A stretch of 55,995 nucleotides of DNA from Perkinsus olseni (taxonomy: Eukaryota > Perkinsozoa > Perkinsida > Perkinsidae), in contig JABANP010000339.1 of NCBI GenBank assembly GCA_013115135.1, positions 1-55,995 on the forward strand. Direction: 5' to 3'. A model generated the notes under the pieces. That model saw only the letters and a list, made by a program, of their open reading frames with translations, was not told the DNA's origin and searched no databases. Numbering within the stretch: the first letter of the stretch is position 1; each line of letters starts with the position of its first letter. The translations under genes and the position numbers were made by a program. This document shows positions 10,502 to 20,810 of the stretch, piece after piece.

Positions 10502-12055
10502 CTAAGCATCGGTGGGACTGTTGTTCGAAAGTATCGTTTTAGCGAAACAGGCACCACATCCTGGGAGATCTTTACGGAACGGTATTTCAATGGGATTGGT
10601 CAGGTAGAGCCAGCAGAACCTCTGGTTAAGCATCTCGTTATCATCTGGACTCAAATCCTTACAGTTGAATCTTCCAGGCACCGTGATGATTACGGGTGCA
10701 TCGTTTTTATAAGTAGCATCACACTTGGTGCTACTCTTGGGTAGAGCAATCGTAATTTCTTCTTTGCCTTCGAAGAAAGGCAGGGCATCACAGAGAGCAA
10801 ATCCGGTTTGCCTTGGGTGGTAGCGGAAATCATCGAGAATGAACAACTCAACCTCTTTGTCAAGCAAAATCGCCAGGGGATAGCTACCGGAAGAAAGAGA
10901 GCAAGTGCGATAGATCTCAGATAAATGTCGTACTAAATACGTCTTCGCACAGCCGCTAGGGCCAGCTATAGCCAGATTCCAATTTCGGCTTCGGCCAGCC
11001 TTAAGCAGGTTAATGATGGCAGAAGAAAAGCGAGAGATCTGCACACCGTTACGGGACAAAATGTCCACCAGGGCTGTCTCTGTAACTCCGTCGCATAGGC
11101 AGTCAGCCTGGGCAGCCTTGTGTAATTTGTCTAAACGACTCTGATTGCCGAGTGTAGCTTCTTGGGCGGCATCTTCCATGGCCCAGACTCTAGCAAGAAG
11201 ATTTTTTACAGGCTCCTTCTGATTGAGAATGTATTCTTTAACCCTCTTCTCTTGGTGAGCAGCAGCCAAAAACGCACGCTCGGTGCGCAGCTTTTTAGCC
11301 ACTATCCACGATGAAATATCGCTGAGTTTTCTAATCCGGCAAGACTGTCCCGTTTCTTCTTTATTGTCGGTGGTTGTCGACTCCAATAACGATGGCGTGC
11401 TTGTTATGGGGGGATGACCAACACTTAGATATGGGTTAGGGTCAGTTTTGGTGGAATAACTGTAGCTGCTCAGGTAACTTCGAAAAGGCCGGAAGTTAGT
11501 GAAAAAGCCCCGCTCTCTTAGAAATTTTGCTAAGGCTGGCCAACGATGACGTCTGCCGGCACAAGTAGACACATGAAAATGCAGTCCGTCATCATTGCAA
11601 TGCGGTTCACAGCAGACACAGTAGAAACTCAAAGGGATACTATGATGAGAGAAGGCTCCTTCAATCTCCGTCCCGAATGCCTCTTTGCTCACATGTACCC
11701 CCGGGAGAATGCCTAACGTGCGTGGTCTTGCCCAGGTGATCAAGTAGTATCGGGAGTAGTCAGGAGAGCGCCTTGGGGGAGCCGAAACCACAGGCAACTC
11801 CGGTACCGGTTCCTGAATCAAACACAACAGATGGAAATCAAAGTGCTCGAATCAGAACCATATGCCATAGGTTCTCCCTCTCACCTGGATATCGGGCGTA
11901 GAGCCCTCGATGGGAGAATATACGGTAGGGTTTACGGAATCCGGGACAATAAAGCTCTGCAAGGAGTCGGCAGTGGACTCTGATGTGGCATTGACACTGC
12001 CAGGGGCTTCGGAAACGGTTGCTTCGAGGTCGAGGAATAATTCGATTTGTGCCAT
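10502..12055 (-). CDS. rep: Rolling-circle-type Rep: HUH endonuclease + SF3 helicase (intact)
   Basis: Predicted initiator of the CRESS-virus/parvovirus type: it nicks DNA with an HUH domain and unwinds it with a superfamily-3 helicase. Exon 1 is 12055-11885 (57 codons). A 72-nt GT-AG intron follows (11884-11813, GTGAGAGG...TTGATTCAG), then exon 2 at 11812-10502, giving about 493 residues. Motifs in order: motif I YYLITW (about 79-84), motif II LHFHV (HUH at about 135-137) with E126 upstream, motif III YSTK (catalytic Tyr about 176), Walker A GPSGCAKT (about 341-348), Walker B LFILDD (about 380-385) and motif C VIIT (about 431-434). All key residues are present. The frame is continuous only in this copy because of a six-G tract at about 11408-11413; the other copies have five. 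It is downstream of the transposase on the same strand, with iteron-like motifs just 5'. Viral versus transposon origin cannot be settled from the sequence alone. Confidence 0.85.
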
Positions 12056-12070
12056 GCCGAAACGCAAAAC

Positions 12071-12160
12071 TGATCACCTGATCACTGATCACCCAGAAAA
12101 ATGAAGAAAATTTATTTTGAATATCTCAAGACATCAAGTGATCAGCTGATCAGCTGATCA
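12071..12160. promoter_or_regulatory. Iteron-like TGATCA cluster, E3
   Basis: TGATCA occurs at 12071, 12079 and 12086, then at 12139, 12147 and 12155, around an AT-rich 47-nt centre. The cluster begins 16 nt upstream of the rep start codon. Arms of this kind can pair with each other. The position suits a Rep-binding origin and/or rep operator. This function is inferred from position and repetition only. Confidence 0.5.
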
Positions 12161-12451
12161 GGGTCGCCCAAAGTGCCACAAATGAGCAAATGTGATGACG
12201 CTTTATCGTTGAGCGTACAGCGCGGAAATTACCAGGTATCGAGCGAATTGCGACGGCGGAACGATTATTCGAAGTTTTTTCAGGTTTGTTAGTCCGCGAG
12301 GCTTCCAATATGAAGATAGATCTATCCCTCTCCCCTGCTTGAATGATTGACAAACGCGACATAGGGTTCGCTTTCATCAACGATTCTTTTTACATGTCCA
12401 AACACACTGAAATTGATGGTCACCGAAATATCATTCACAAGTGAGAAGAAC
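12161..12451 (-). other. Spacer between transposase and rep in E3, possible small ORF
   Basis: About 290 nt between the transposase stop and the iteron-like cluster. A minus-strand open frame of roughly 70 codons (12150-12380) is conserved in E1 and E3, but it has no recognisable domain and differs by one base in the first E1 copy. It is better read as spacer or promoter than as a gene. Confidence 0.3.
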
Positions 12452-13500
12452 CTAATATCTTATCAGCTCGCCTCTGCTATTCAAAACCATCTGCAGACGT
12501 TTACTCATGCTCTCTATTAAAAGGTCCCCATCAATTTCGGAGTATATACGTGTAACCCTTTCAATGAATGACTGTTCAGCGGGGCACAAACCCTCGGAAG
12601 TTACTGCCAGCCTTAGCCTGTTCTTCAATATTCCAAACGATGTTTCGATACATGTTAAATCTGGACTGCGTGGGGGGAAGTCCAAAAATCGACAACCCCC
12701 AGCCACAACGGTCCTCATGCATAAAGATGTTCTTGGAGCAATGTAGTTATCCAACATTATCGTTTTTCGATTGGATTTATTCCGCTTCGCTCTTTACGAA
12801 GCAAGGGTATGGCGACAGTGCGGAAGAAGTTCTCGTACGCTTTCGCTGAGTTGTCTGCTATGGGAGTTATTATTGGGCGCTCTCCCCATGCTAAGACGCC
12901 GACGAACTTGATTTTCCTGCTCATCCTGAAGCAAGAGCGCACTGCGCACGGAGTATGGTCAGCGTGACCCCAGGATTTCTCTCTAGCAGCAGCCCGGCTT
13001 CCCTCTACGTCGAAACCTATCGTAACACCGTCCATGTACATACCAACGCCTCTGCGAAAGAAAGTCGCTATTCTACTTGGCTGTCCATGACAGGTTTTTT
13101 TTATCGATCTGGCCCATTTGATTCTCTTCTGGCGGTCTCCTCTGCGCTGCAAAACCCTTCTAGGCGTCCTTCTGCACTGCCACCCCTCACTGTGGATAGT
13201 CCTTAGGAAGGTGTCGTACGAAAAGGGATACCCCTGGGACTCGTAGAAGGCTTTGGCGGTTAAAAAAGGTCGGGATGCCCTAGCCTGCACAAACTGCCTC
13301 ATAATACCACGACGGTGCCGCTCATTAATCAACCTCGGGCGACCCTGCCGGATAGTGCCAGTTCTGCTGGCTCTCTGTGCTGTGGCCATTCTGACGATCC
13401 TCACGACTGATGACTGGCTGCAGCCGACCTTCTCAGCGATTCTTCTCGAAGAGAGACCCTTCTGCCAGTCACTGAGTATATCTTTCCTCTGCGAAGCTGT
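12452..13500 (-). pseudogene. DD34E transposase, E3, single-base frameshift
   Basis: Nearly identical to the open copy at 6510-7559. One T is missing in a T run near 12794, between the first and second catalytic Asp. The N-terminal part (HTH, first Asp) and the C-terminal part (second Asp, DD34E Glu) therefore lie in different frames. This is a fresh mutation or a homopolymer error. If corrected, E3 would have both genes intact. Confidence 0.8.
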
Positions 13501-13590
13501 TATGTAGTACGCATTCTTATGCTTAGACTGTCCCCTACCTGAGACAGCAAACGAGTTTCGCGCGCGTCAGCGCCAATCTTTTCCCTACTG

Positions 13591-13775
13591 CAGTCAATCG
13601 CAGAAGTATGACTCAATTGCGCGCGCGCTGCCTGCCCCCCTCCAATGTTGCATTTTGACGCAGGCTAACACTATACGGAGTGTAGGATTTCAACATTGGA
13701 GAGGGGGCGAGGGGAGCTACATTTTACTATACTCATGTTTTCTCACTCCTCCTGACTCACTTTTGCGTTTGACTG
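13591..13775. mobile_element. 185-bp inverted-repeat (MITE-like) element, right copy
   Basis: Identical to 1734-1918 and in the same orientation, so the E1-E3 array is bracketed by direct copies. It abuts E3 on the left (ACTG/CAGTC) and RecQ copy 2 on the right. Terminal and inner inverted repeats are as in the left copy. Confidence 0.7.
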
Positions 13776-16024
13776 GCGGCACGTCTGCTGAGCGCGCAGG
13801 AGACGAGGCAGCGGCAGACGGCAGTACGGAAAGAGATGAAGGAGAGGAAAGTCGATGTACCACAGCTGATACATCCCCACTCCCCAAGGAGGGAGCATGC
13901 CTCTTCCTACCTCAAAGATTCCGCGCATCCTTCGACCTCAGATACTCTTCGTAACACCCGAGAGGATCGCGAAGAGTGCCCAATTCATGAATCTTCTCGG
14001 TCATCTTCACAAGTCGGAGGGTATTGGTTTGATAGCGGTTGATGAGAGCCACTGCATCTCTCAGTGGGGGCATGACTTCCGCCAGGACTATCTCAAACTT
14101 GGAATGCTCCGGTAGGAGGCCAAGCATATGGTGACCAGCAGTCGTTGCGTTCAGGAAGCACTTCCTGGGAGTGCCAATAGTCGCGACCACGGCTACGGCG
14201 ACGCCGCAAGTTGTTGAAGATATATGCACTCGGCTGGACCTCAATCGCTCCCGGACTAACATCAAGCGGGCGCCCTGCGATCGACCCAACATCTTCTACT
14301 CTGTTCTGTACAAACCGCGGGATAAAGCGAAGGCCACTGAGCTCCTCTTGGCTACAGTGAAAAAGTAGCTGGGGAATTCATCCGAGCCAGTTGGGTATGA
14401 TCGAGGTTCAGGTTGTGTGCTGCGGGCCCGGCGAGCGAATCTTGTGGTATCGTGTACTGCCTGAGTAGAAAGGAGACGGAAGACATCTGCGGAAGTCTGA
14501 GAGATGCTGGTATCTCTGCAGTGTGGTATCATGGTGACCTCGCCACGGACAGTCGGGCTGCTGTCCACAAATCTTGGGTGTCGGGTGAGAAGGTTGGCAA
14601 GCCGATTGCAGCCTTCCTTAAACGTCGTGCTGTGCATGCTACGATCGCCTCGTCTCTCAGCATGGAGGCTGTCACGCTAATTCTACAAATTAGTGGTCAC
14701 TAAAAACTCGTCCGGTGGCCAGCTGCTGCTGCAGTCATCTTCGTTCTGTCACAATTGGGCGAGGCATTGCAGCGCCTCAGGTGAAAGCAAGGTGATCGTG
14801 GCGACGGTCGCCTTCGGTATGGGTGTCCATCACTCTGGCGTACGATGGGTCGTCCACTATTCGATGCCTCCCAGTATTCAGCACTATCAACAGGAATCGG
14901 GTAGGCCAGACGAGGGCCGCCTCACTAGAACTGTGTTCACTAGAGCCACTATATTGGCCAGGGTGGTCCAAAAGTGGGAAGAATGGATCATTCTTACCGT
15001 TCCCGTGAATTCACGGAAATTCCCACAGGCAGTACAAAATTATTTCCTGCTACTAGCCTCCCGGTGGTAGCTCCTATTCTCCCGGCTACTCCATACTCTA
15101 TCTACTCTATTTCGTTCATTCTACTACTGCAAACCCTTCAACGGGGTACCGCACTCGCGCCGAGGAGATGCCCTTCCCTCAGGTCGTTGTGGCCGCGACG
15201 GCCGGCCTGCAATTTCGGTGTTGATGGCGTCACCGTTCGACATCTGTCGGCAAAGTGTGATGGTGTACTGGAAGCCCAACGCCTTGCAAGAACTCTACGC
15301 TCTAGCCGAGTACGCCTTCTCCACAGCGCAGTGTCGAAGGGCGTATCTTGCTGCGCACATGGGTGACCATCAGCGGCCAGTCTGTGACGGCTATTGCGAC
15401 GTGTGTGGCGTGGAGGACTCCGCTCCGCCGAGCAAACGTCTCAAAGAAGCTCCCGACGAGGGAGGAGTGATTGAGGAGATCTTCGACCAGCTGGAGAAAG
15501 CTGCTGTAAAGGATGAAAAGCTAACGCTCTTGAAGCTGAGCGAAAAATGCCGAAAAAATCTTCACTGTGAAATCGAGAGGGTCGCAGTTGCGATCGTCTG
15601 CCTCCTCCACTCCGGTCACTTGCGGGAGACCTTCGATGCCACCGCCTACTCAGTCTACTCTTACATAAACAGGACGTCCAGTCGACGGACCCTCCCTCAC
15701 TCGGAATGGGAGCCCCGTCGGTCGAGCATTGACGGCAGTTTGTCTCGGGTCTTTGTAACGGAGACTTGGCAAGCGGGTGAACGTGTGAATGCGAAGAAAT
15801 CGAAGATACTCGAGAGACGGTTGCATGAAGGGCGGTGTGAGCTTGCTGCTGCCGTGGACGGCGAGATGCCCCCACAGAAGATTCTGACGGACTGGGAAGT
15901 CGACGAGCTGTGCAAATACCATGGTGCCGAGGACCCGTTGGCTGTGGTACGGCGAGTGGTTGCAGTTCCCAAGAGGTTCGAATTGTATGGCGAGAAAATC
16001 GCTTCCTGTTTATCGTGCGAGTAG
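13776..16024 (+). CDS. RECQ1-like DNA helicase, copy 2, 5'-truncated
   Basis: Second copy of the RecQ gene. Exons end or begin at 14111/14155, 14364/14412, 14584/14781 and 14900/15183; introns are 43, 47, 196 and 282 nt. The last exon runs to a TAG at 16022-16024. Motifs II-VI and the four-Cys RQC zinc site match copy 1. Here the winged-helix part continues ([20 protein letters not shown], then [10 protein letters not shown]), strongly resembling RECQ1, with a short C-terminal tail. The sequence upstream begins abruptly at the inverted-repeat element with an acidic stretch (13776-13865). The Walker A half of the helicase is absent, so a protein from this copy alone could not hydrolyse ATP. 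It could be the 3' end of a gene whose 5' half was displaced by the transposon array. Confidence 0.8.
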
Positions 16025-17016
16025 CGAGGGAGCGGTTCCCTTCAAAGTGGGTCTTGCGTTCTTGAGTGGTGGGTTCGAGATGAGTCCCCTTATCGTGTTT
16101 GTTGGGGAGGACAGATGATGGTTGGCGCCGTTTTGCCGTGGCCGACTGTGGCATGTTATGGTAGACCTAATGGGAATCTCTGCCCAATTTCGAATGCTAC
16201 TCTTCTCTTGGACTCGTGGGTGACAGCTTTATATGTAACAAAATCAGTGGACTGTGAAGAGGACGTCCCCCTGCCAATGAGACGATGAGAAGAGAAGGCT
16301 TACTAAGCACACTCGAGTGACCTTGTGGATGCACTGGCAAATCGCGTTTTCTCAAACCGAAAATGCCATTCCTAGGGTTTGAACTCTGGACTGATGGATG
16401 CAAATCCACAGTATTACTACTGTATATACTCCCGATCGTCAGAGGGATTGCTGGACGACTGACGGGGTAGTGTTGTATTCTTCTTACTCATACGTGGAAC
16501 ACAAGGCCAAAGGGAGCTTGTGAGATGGATCAGATCCATCTCACATCCAGATCCATTGGATCTTATGAAAGAGCTATTGCCCAGACTACTCCGCACGCAT
16601 AAACATAGACGGAGCGTAACAGGTAGTCGCTGCGTGCCTTGTTTCCGTTGTGAAGTATCGGGGTGGCCTTAGCAGAACCGAAGGAAAGGGGAAGTCGATG
16701 TAGACAAGTCTGAGTGGTTTTTGATGTCACAGTAGTTCTGGAAGGCCTCAATCCCAAATACTTGGAACTCGAAGTCAGAGGTGTAGTAGTTGAGAGGGGG
16801 GTTGCAGAGATCAAATGCCACGTAGGAGGAGTCCACAGTGGCAGCAAACGAGTAAACTCGTACTAGAGTCTCTCTTATCACTCGAAATCTCAGCTTAGGG
16901 GCCCCCCCAAAAAATGAAACGGCTGACGGTTATATGTAGACAACTGAGGCGCGCGCCTACTACTGTGCGCGGCCCCCTCGAACCAGCGGTTCGTCACACC
17001 GTATCCTGGCGCTAGC
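16025..17016. other. Gene-poor stretch with one possible exon on the minus strand
   Basis: No recognisable gene. A minus-strand frame at 16669-16881 reads as plausible protein (MIRETLVRVYSFAATVDSSY and on, about 70 codons), and a second frame continues at 16563-16668. They could be two exons or a frame-broken fragment of an unknown gene. A perfect 21-bp palindrome-like sequence centred on ATCAGAT lies near 16505-16526. Confidence 0.25.
16505..16560. repeat. GATC-containing inverted repeat
   Basis: GAGATGGATC and GATCCATCTC form a near-perfect hairpin around 16504-16524, followed by a second weaker copy (ATCCAGATCCATTGGATC). This is a small relative of the GATC-rich tracts further right. Confidence 0.45.
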
Positions 17017-17046
17017 ATGGAGGCGCGCCCTGTAAAACGCTCACCC

Positions 17047-17166
17047 GCCTTGGATTTTGGTCAGCTGCCTTGGATTCTGCTCAGCTGCCTTGGATTTTGG
17101 TCAGCTGCATTGGATTTTGGTCAGCCGCCCTGGATTTTGGTCGGTTGCCGTGGATCTTGGAAATTG
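17047..17166 (+). repeat. 20-bp tandem repeat, about six units
   Basis: The unit gccttggattttggtcagct is repeated six times with increasing divergence to the right. Twenty is not a multiple of three, so the open frame across it is not a sign of coding. Minisatellite. Confidence 0.75.
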
Positions 17167-17453
17167 CCCGTAGATGAAGTAGACAGATTAGCTGTATTAG
17201 CTAGCGGCCCGCATTCGCGCCAAGTCAGCGCGCGGTCTCTCTTTACTCGGCCTCCCGACTCCCTATGTCGAGTTCCGAAGTTAGAACTGAGGAGAGACGA
17301 CTACATGCTCATAGCACCGAGACATTTTCGAGCGTCTTCATGATCGTCTCGAATTTGCAACTGGTTGTTATGATCTCTGTCTTTTTGAGTGATAGTTAAA
17401 TCGCCTGGGGGAGGGGAGATGAAGCGGCAGGTTTGTCTTGCACGCCTCCCAGA

Positions 17454-18180
17454 ATGATGATCTGTGGTATCTTCATCATCGTCTTTATGACCATCACTGA
17501 AGCCTCTGCTCACAGTTGGGTGTTTAATCTGAAGGGTGACATTAAGAGTGGGGTTCCGAGGATGGGTCCAACAACCCACAACCACCCCGACCAGTATTAT
17601 GCGGTAATGAGCAACTCATCTTCAGCCCATCTCTATGATGCTTCCCTTCAGCGCCCAATGTGCCCCAAGCCGTCCTTAAGTCAGTGTGAGGGTTTACCCC
17701 CGCCTTACAAGCCCTTGGACGAGACCTCTCTGAGGCCTTGCAGGCGTGCTGGCTCTGACGGTGCTCCGAACATGCTAAGTCTCGCGGAGGTTACTCGAGG
17801 TCCCCTCGAAGATCTTCTCGAGTCTTCTGATGTATCCTCTTCAGGTGGGAAGCTTCATATTTCTTGGATGGGCAATGGTCACACTAACTCGGTCTCTGAT
17901 GGTGATGGCATATCTCATCGTCCCCTCGACCTCTCATGTGTTAGGTACATGTATCGTGTTCAAGATGGCCCCTTATAAGGAGGATCCATCCTGGGTAGAT
18001 TTCACTTGGCCGTTGGAGGACTGCTTACCTTTTTATCATAAGAATGTTTACACCGATGCCTCCTCTGCTGATCTTATCATACCAGCTAACACTCAGCCTG
18101 GGGTTTACACTATCCTCTACATGTGGTCGAAGTTCCAAGGCGTTTATTACGGAACTTGCTCAGACATTGTCGTTCATTAG
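17454..18180 (+). pseudogene. LPMO-like secreted copper (histidine-brace) protein, one frameshift
   Basis: The start ATG at 17454 gives a 19-residue signal peptide (hydrophobic core GIFIIVF, cleavage after EASA), so the mature protein begins with His (HSWVF). This is the hallmark of lytic polysaccharide monooxygenases, where the N-terminal His helps bind copper. A second His lies in WMGNGHT (about 17868). The C-terminal part has ADLIIPANTQPGVYTILYMW followed by YYGTCSDIVV, as in LPMO-type beta sandwiches with an axial Tyr. The N-terminal frame runs to a stop at 17978, while the C-terminal part is in the +1 frame from about 17960 to 18180. A single-base indel near 17955 or a very short intron would join them. 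Substrate is unknown. Fold assignment rests on motif pattern, not on overall similarity. Confidence 0.55.
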
Positions 18181-19960
18181 TGATTACTGTCGTTAAGAAT
18201 ATAATGAGCGCAGTCTACTCGACCACTTCATCCATTTCAACGCTTGTTTCAAACTCCATTGATATTCTCTATCATGGACAGCCAGCATCTCGTATGCTCT
18301 CGAGCTGTACTATCATGTGGCAAGGAGGGCGAATGTATTGATTCGTATTGCCACATCCTTAGTTATTGTGGTGTCCCTTTCACAAGTATGTTACAGTGCT
18401 TCAACCGATCGCTCGTGTCTTGCCTTACTAGAAGAGAGGGTTGGGGAGAGAGCACTTCACCCGAGTGCGATCTCCCGTACTGACGCCGCCCACGCCAGTA
18501 CCTTCTAGTAAGAGCGGTGAAAGGGGTGGGTGGGTGGGAGGCGAAAACCGCTGTCTTCCTGCGCGGTTTGCTGTCTTGCCCTCTGACCACGACCACCCCA
18601 TGTGTGCCCCTTTCCTTATGGAGGTTCTGCCTCCGAGGCCCCCCACCTTCCTCCTTTCCGACATTTGCAGGAAGCCATCTTCGCTCCGTCTGAACTAGTT
18701 CAATAAATTGAGCCCCATTTATATCACTCTCGTGGCGCGCGCGGGTTCTGATGTGTAGCTACTGTATAAGCTATCGATTATCGATTCAGTACGCATACAC
18801 AGGGATTTTGAGGAATAAGCTTCTGGTTTTCTCCATTCTCTGTCGAGATCAGAGTCGGGGTCTGACTGAACCACAACAGACATTGCCAGCGACAATCCCC
18901 TCAGCCTTCGAACCTTCGACCTTATCGTCTAATGACCGCTTCCCTCATGCCCTTTACTCCGCGATCATCCGGCCCAACAGACATGAGTGCTTTCAACTTC
19001 GCTAACACTCCCCCATGTCCTGTGCGTATCTTTGTATGAAGGGCTCTCATGTGGTCCGAGGGACTCTCCTTGTCCTCCCGGGGCATTGAATTGATGCGTG
19101 TTGCGTGTCCCACTACTAGCAACGAACCAAACGCGAGCCGCAGGATTTCAGAACCATTGGTGGATCGTCAAATTCCATCACCCACCCACTGTGGATGATC
19201 CACAGCTTAGCGTAGCGCTTTCGCTAGCTTTTTACCTTGGCTCAAGGTAATGGATGATGCCTGAGGCTCAAGTATTATCCATAGCTCCGAGCCAAGAGGG
19301 TGTTAGTGGATAGTATGAGGAGGTGACTACTGCTGCGGTTGAAAAAGCTCAGTTCTCTGTAAAGGTAACGCGGATCGCTGGCCATCCTTTCCAACCTCCT
19401 TCGCTGGTCGGTTCGAGGACGTTGCGGCTTCATGCTGACACCTTGAGGGTCGAGGCCGCGTGCTTGTCGCTTCGCGTGCTTATTCAGCTCGGCCCGAGCA
19501 ATGTCCATCATCTCACCCAACTCAGTTCTTGAAAAGCATATCAGGATAGATCGGATTGTGGTATCGGATATGCGGTGATATTCTCACAAGTTTATTTTTC
19601 CTCATGAGCTTGATAGCGTTGTGTTCAGTCGGGGCAAGTTTAACTCCAAGTCGGGGAATGTTTAATGCCAGACTTGCGAGACTTAGCTGCGTTACATATT
19701 CTCATTGCTCATCATACTACTACCAAGTTGAGTATATAATTCTATTCTTCGAGTTGCTCTATTACGGGGAGTTGCGATGTACACTATAAACTCATCATAG
19801 TGTGTCACGATGGCAGGTAAGTGCCAGCGATGATCATAGTCTAACAGCTGAATCGTATCGAACCTGGCTGTGCTGTACAGCCGCTGCTACTGTTACCTCG
19901 CGTCGTACACAATAGCCTTCACTTTGTACGCGTTTACCGGAGACACCTGGGTAGGTATGC
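18181..19960. other. Intergenic, no recognisable gene
   Basis: Only short open frames with no conserved motif and no convincing chain of exons. There are small hairpins near 19187-19203 (CTGTGGATGATCCACAG) and 19210-19230. Confidence 0.4.
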
Positions 19961-20810
19961 GGATCCTGATCCATGGCTGATCTTTAGAAAAAAATCAGAC
20001 GAACGGATCAGGTCTTGATTCTTTCCACTATTTTCTTGAGTTTTGTCTCGAGTACCGTTTGTCACGATCAAGTGGGTGATCCACGAATCCGAATCACTAT
20101 CCATGGATCAGATCGCACGTGGATCTCATACTTGAGGATCAGAATACTTGTTTATGACTCAGCGGAGGGAGTCGACGGATCAGGTCCCACGGATCGGAGC
20201 ACGTAGGCCTTAGAATTTGGCACGGCTAGGCCGAGCGGTGCGAGTCTGGCTCTCTTTGCTCATTCGTCGCGAATCAATTGACGTCGGGCTAAACAGCCCG
20301 GCAGGTTAGGTCGTCAGTTGGATAATCGGACGACTTAGGATCTATCCTCACCGTTGACAATTTAGATTACTGTCCTAAGACCCAGGGAGATCAAGGATCA
20401 GATCAACTTGAGGGTACCGCTAAGGAATGGCGCCGTAACAGGATCGGGCCTCTGTAACACGGTAAAGCAGAATGATTCTGTGCGTGAGACGATTTTCGCA
20501 TCATGCACTCGTACCTTTGAATGATTCGGATAACCTACTTTGATCCACTGAGCTAGTGGATCATGGATGACCGAAATTTCTCAACGTGGCCGAGAATTTC
20601 TCAGATCCGCGATCCACGGATCATGGATCACGAATTTGCCTCACGGATCAAGGATCAGAATCAACAATCTGGATCACGCGTGATCTGGATCACGAATCGC
20701 GTATCAGGATCGTGGATCAAGATTCCGGCTCATGCATCAAGGTTCAGGATCAGGAATCACGCATCAGAATCGTTATTACGGAATCTGGATCAGACTTTTC
20801 GGATCTTGGT
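19961..20810. repeat. GATC-rich degenerate repeats
   Basis: Two clusters, about 19965-20195 and 20540-20805, carry roughly a dozen and sixteen GATC sites, mostly as GGATCA or its complement at irregular 6-15 bp spacing. That is far above chance. No coding signal was seen. The short open frames across it are by-products of the repeat. Confidence 0.55.

Larger units (their letters stand above)
10296..13590 (-). mobile_element. Rep/transposase composite element E3 (full length)
   Basis: Full-length 3,295-bp copy. Reading the minus strand from its right end (13590) it carries the transposase (to 12452), a spacer of about 290 nt, the TGATCA cluster, rep (12055-10502) and about 200 bp to the left end. 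The rep gene is intact and the transposase has one single-base deletion. Ends are CAGT...ACTG. The right end abuts the 185-bp inverted-repeat element directly. No TA duplication is visible, although TA would be expected for a Tc1/mariner insertion. Confidence 0.85.

Noticed and set aside
1919..13590. An active integrated DNA virus
   Set aside because: No capsid gene is present. The partner gene is a transposase and the copies have transposon-like ends. Reading the locus as a mobile element needs fewer assumptions.
1..16024. Prokaryotic or plasmid origin for the Rep region
   Set aside because: Rep and the neighbouring RecQ gene have spliceosomal introns, and the Rep is of the eukaryotic CRESS/parvovirus helicase type with SF3 motifs.
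17017..17343. 108-codon ORF over the 20-bp repeat
   Set aside because: The repeat period is not a multiple of three, so a protein would shift frame each unit. No domain is present.
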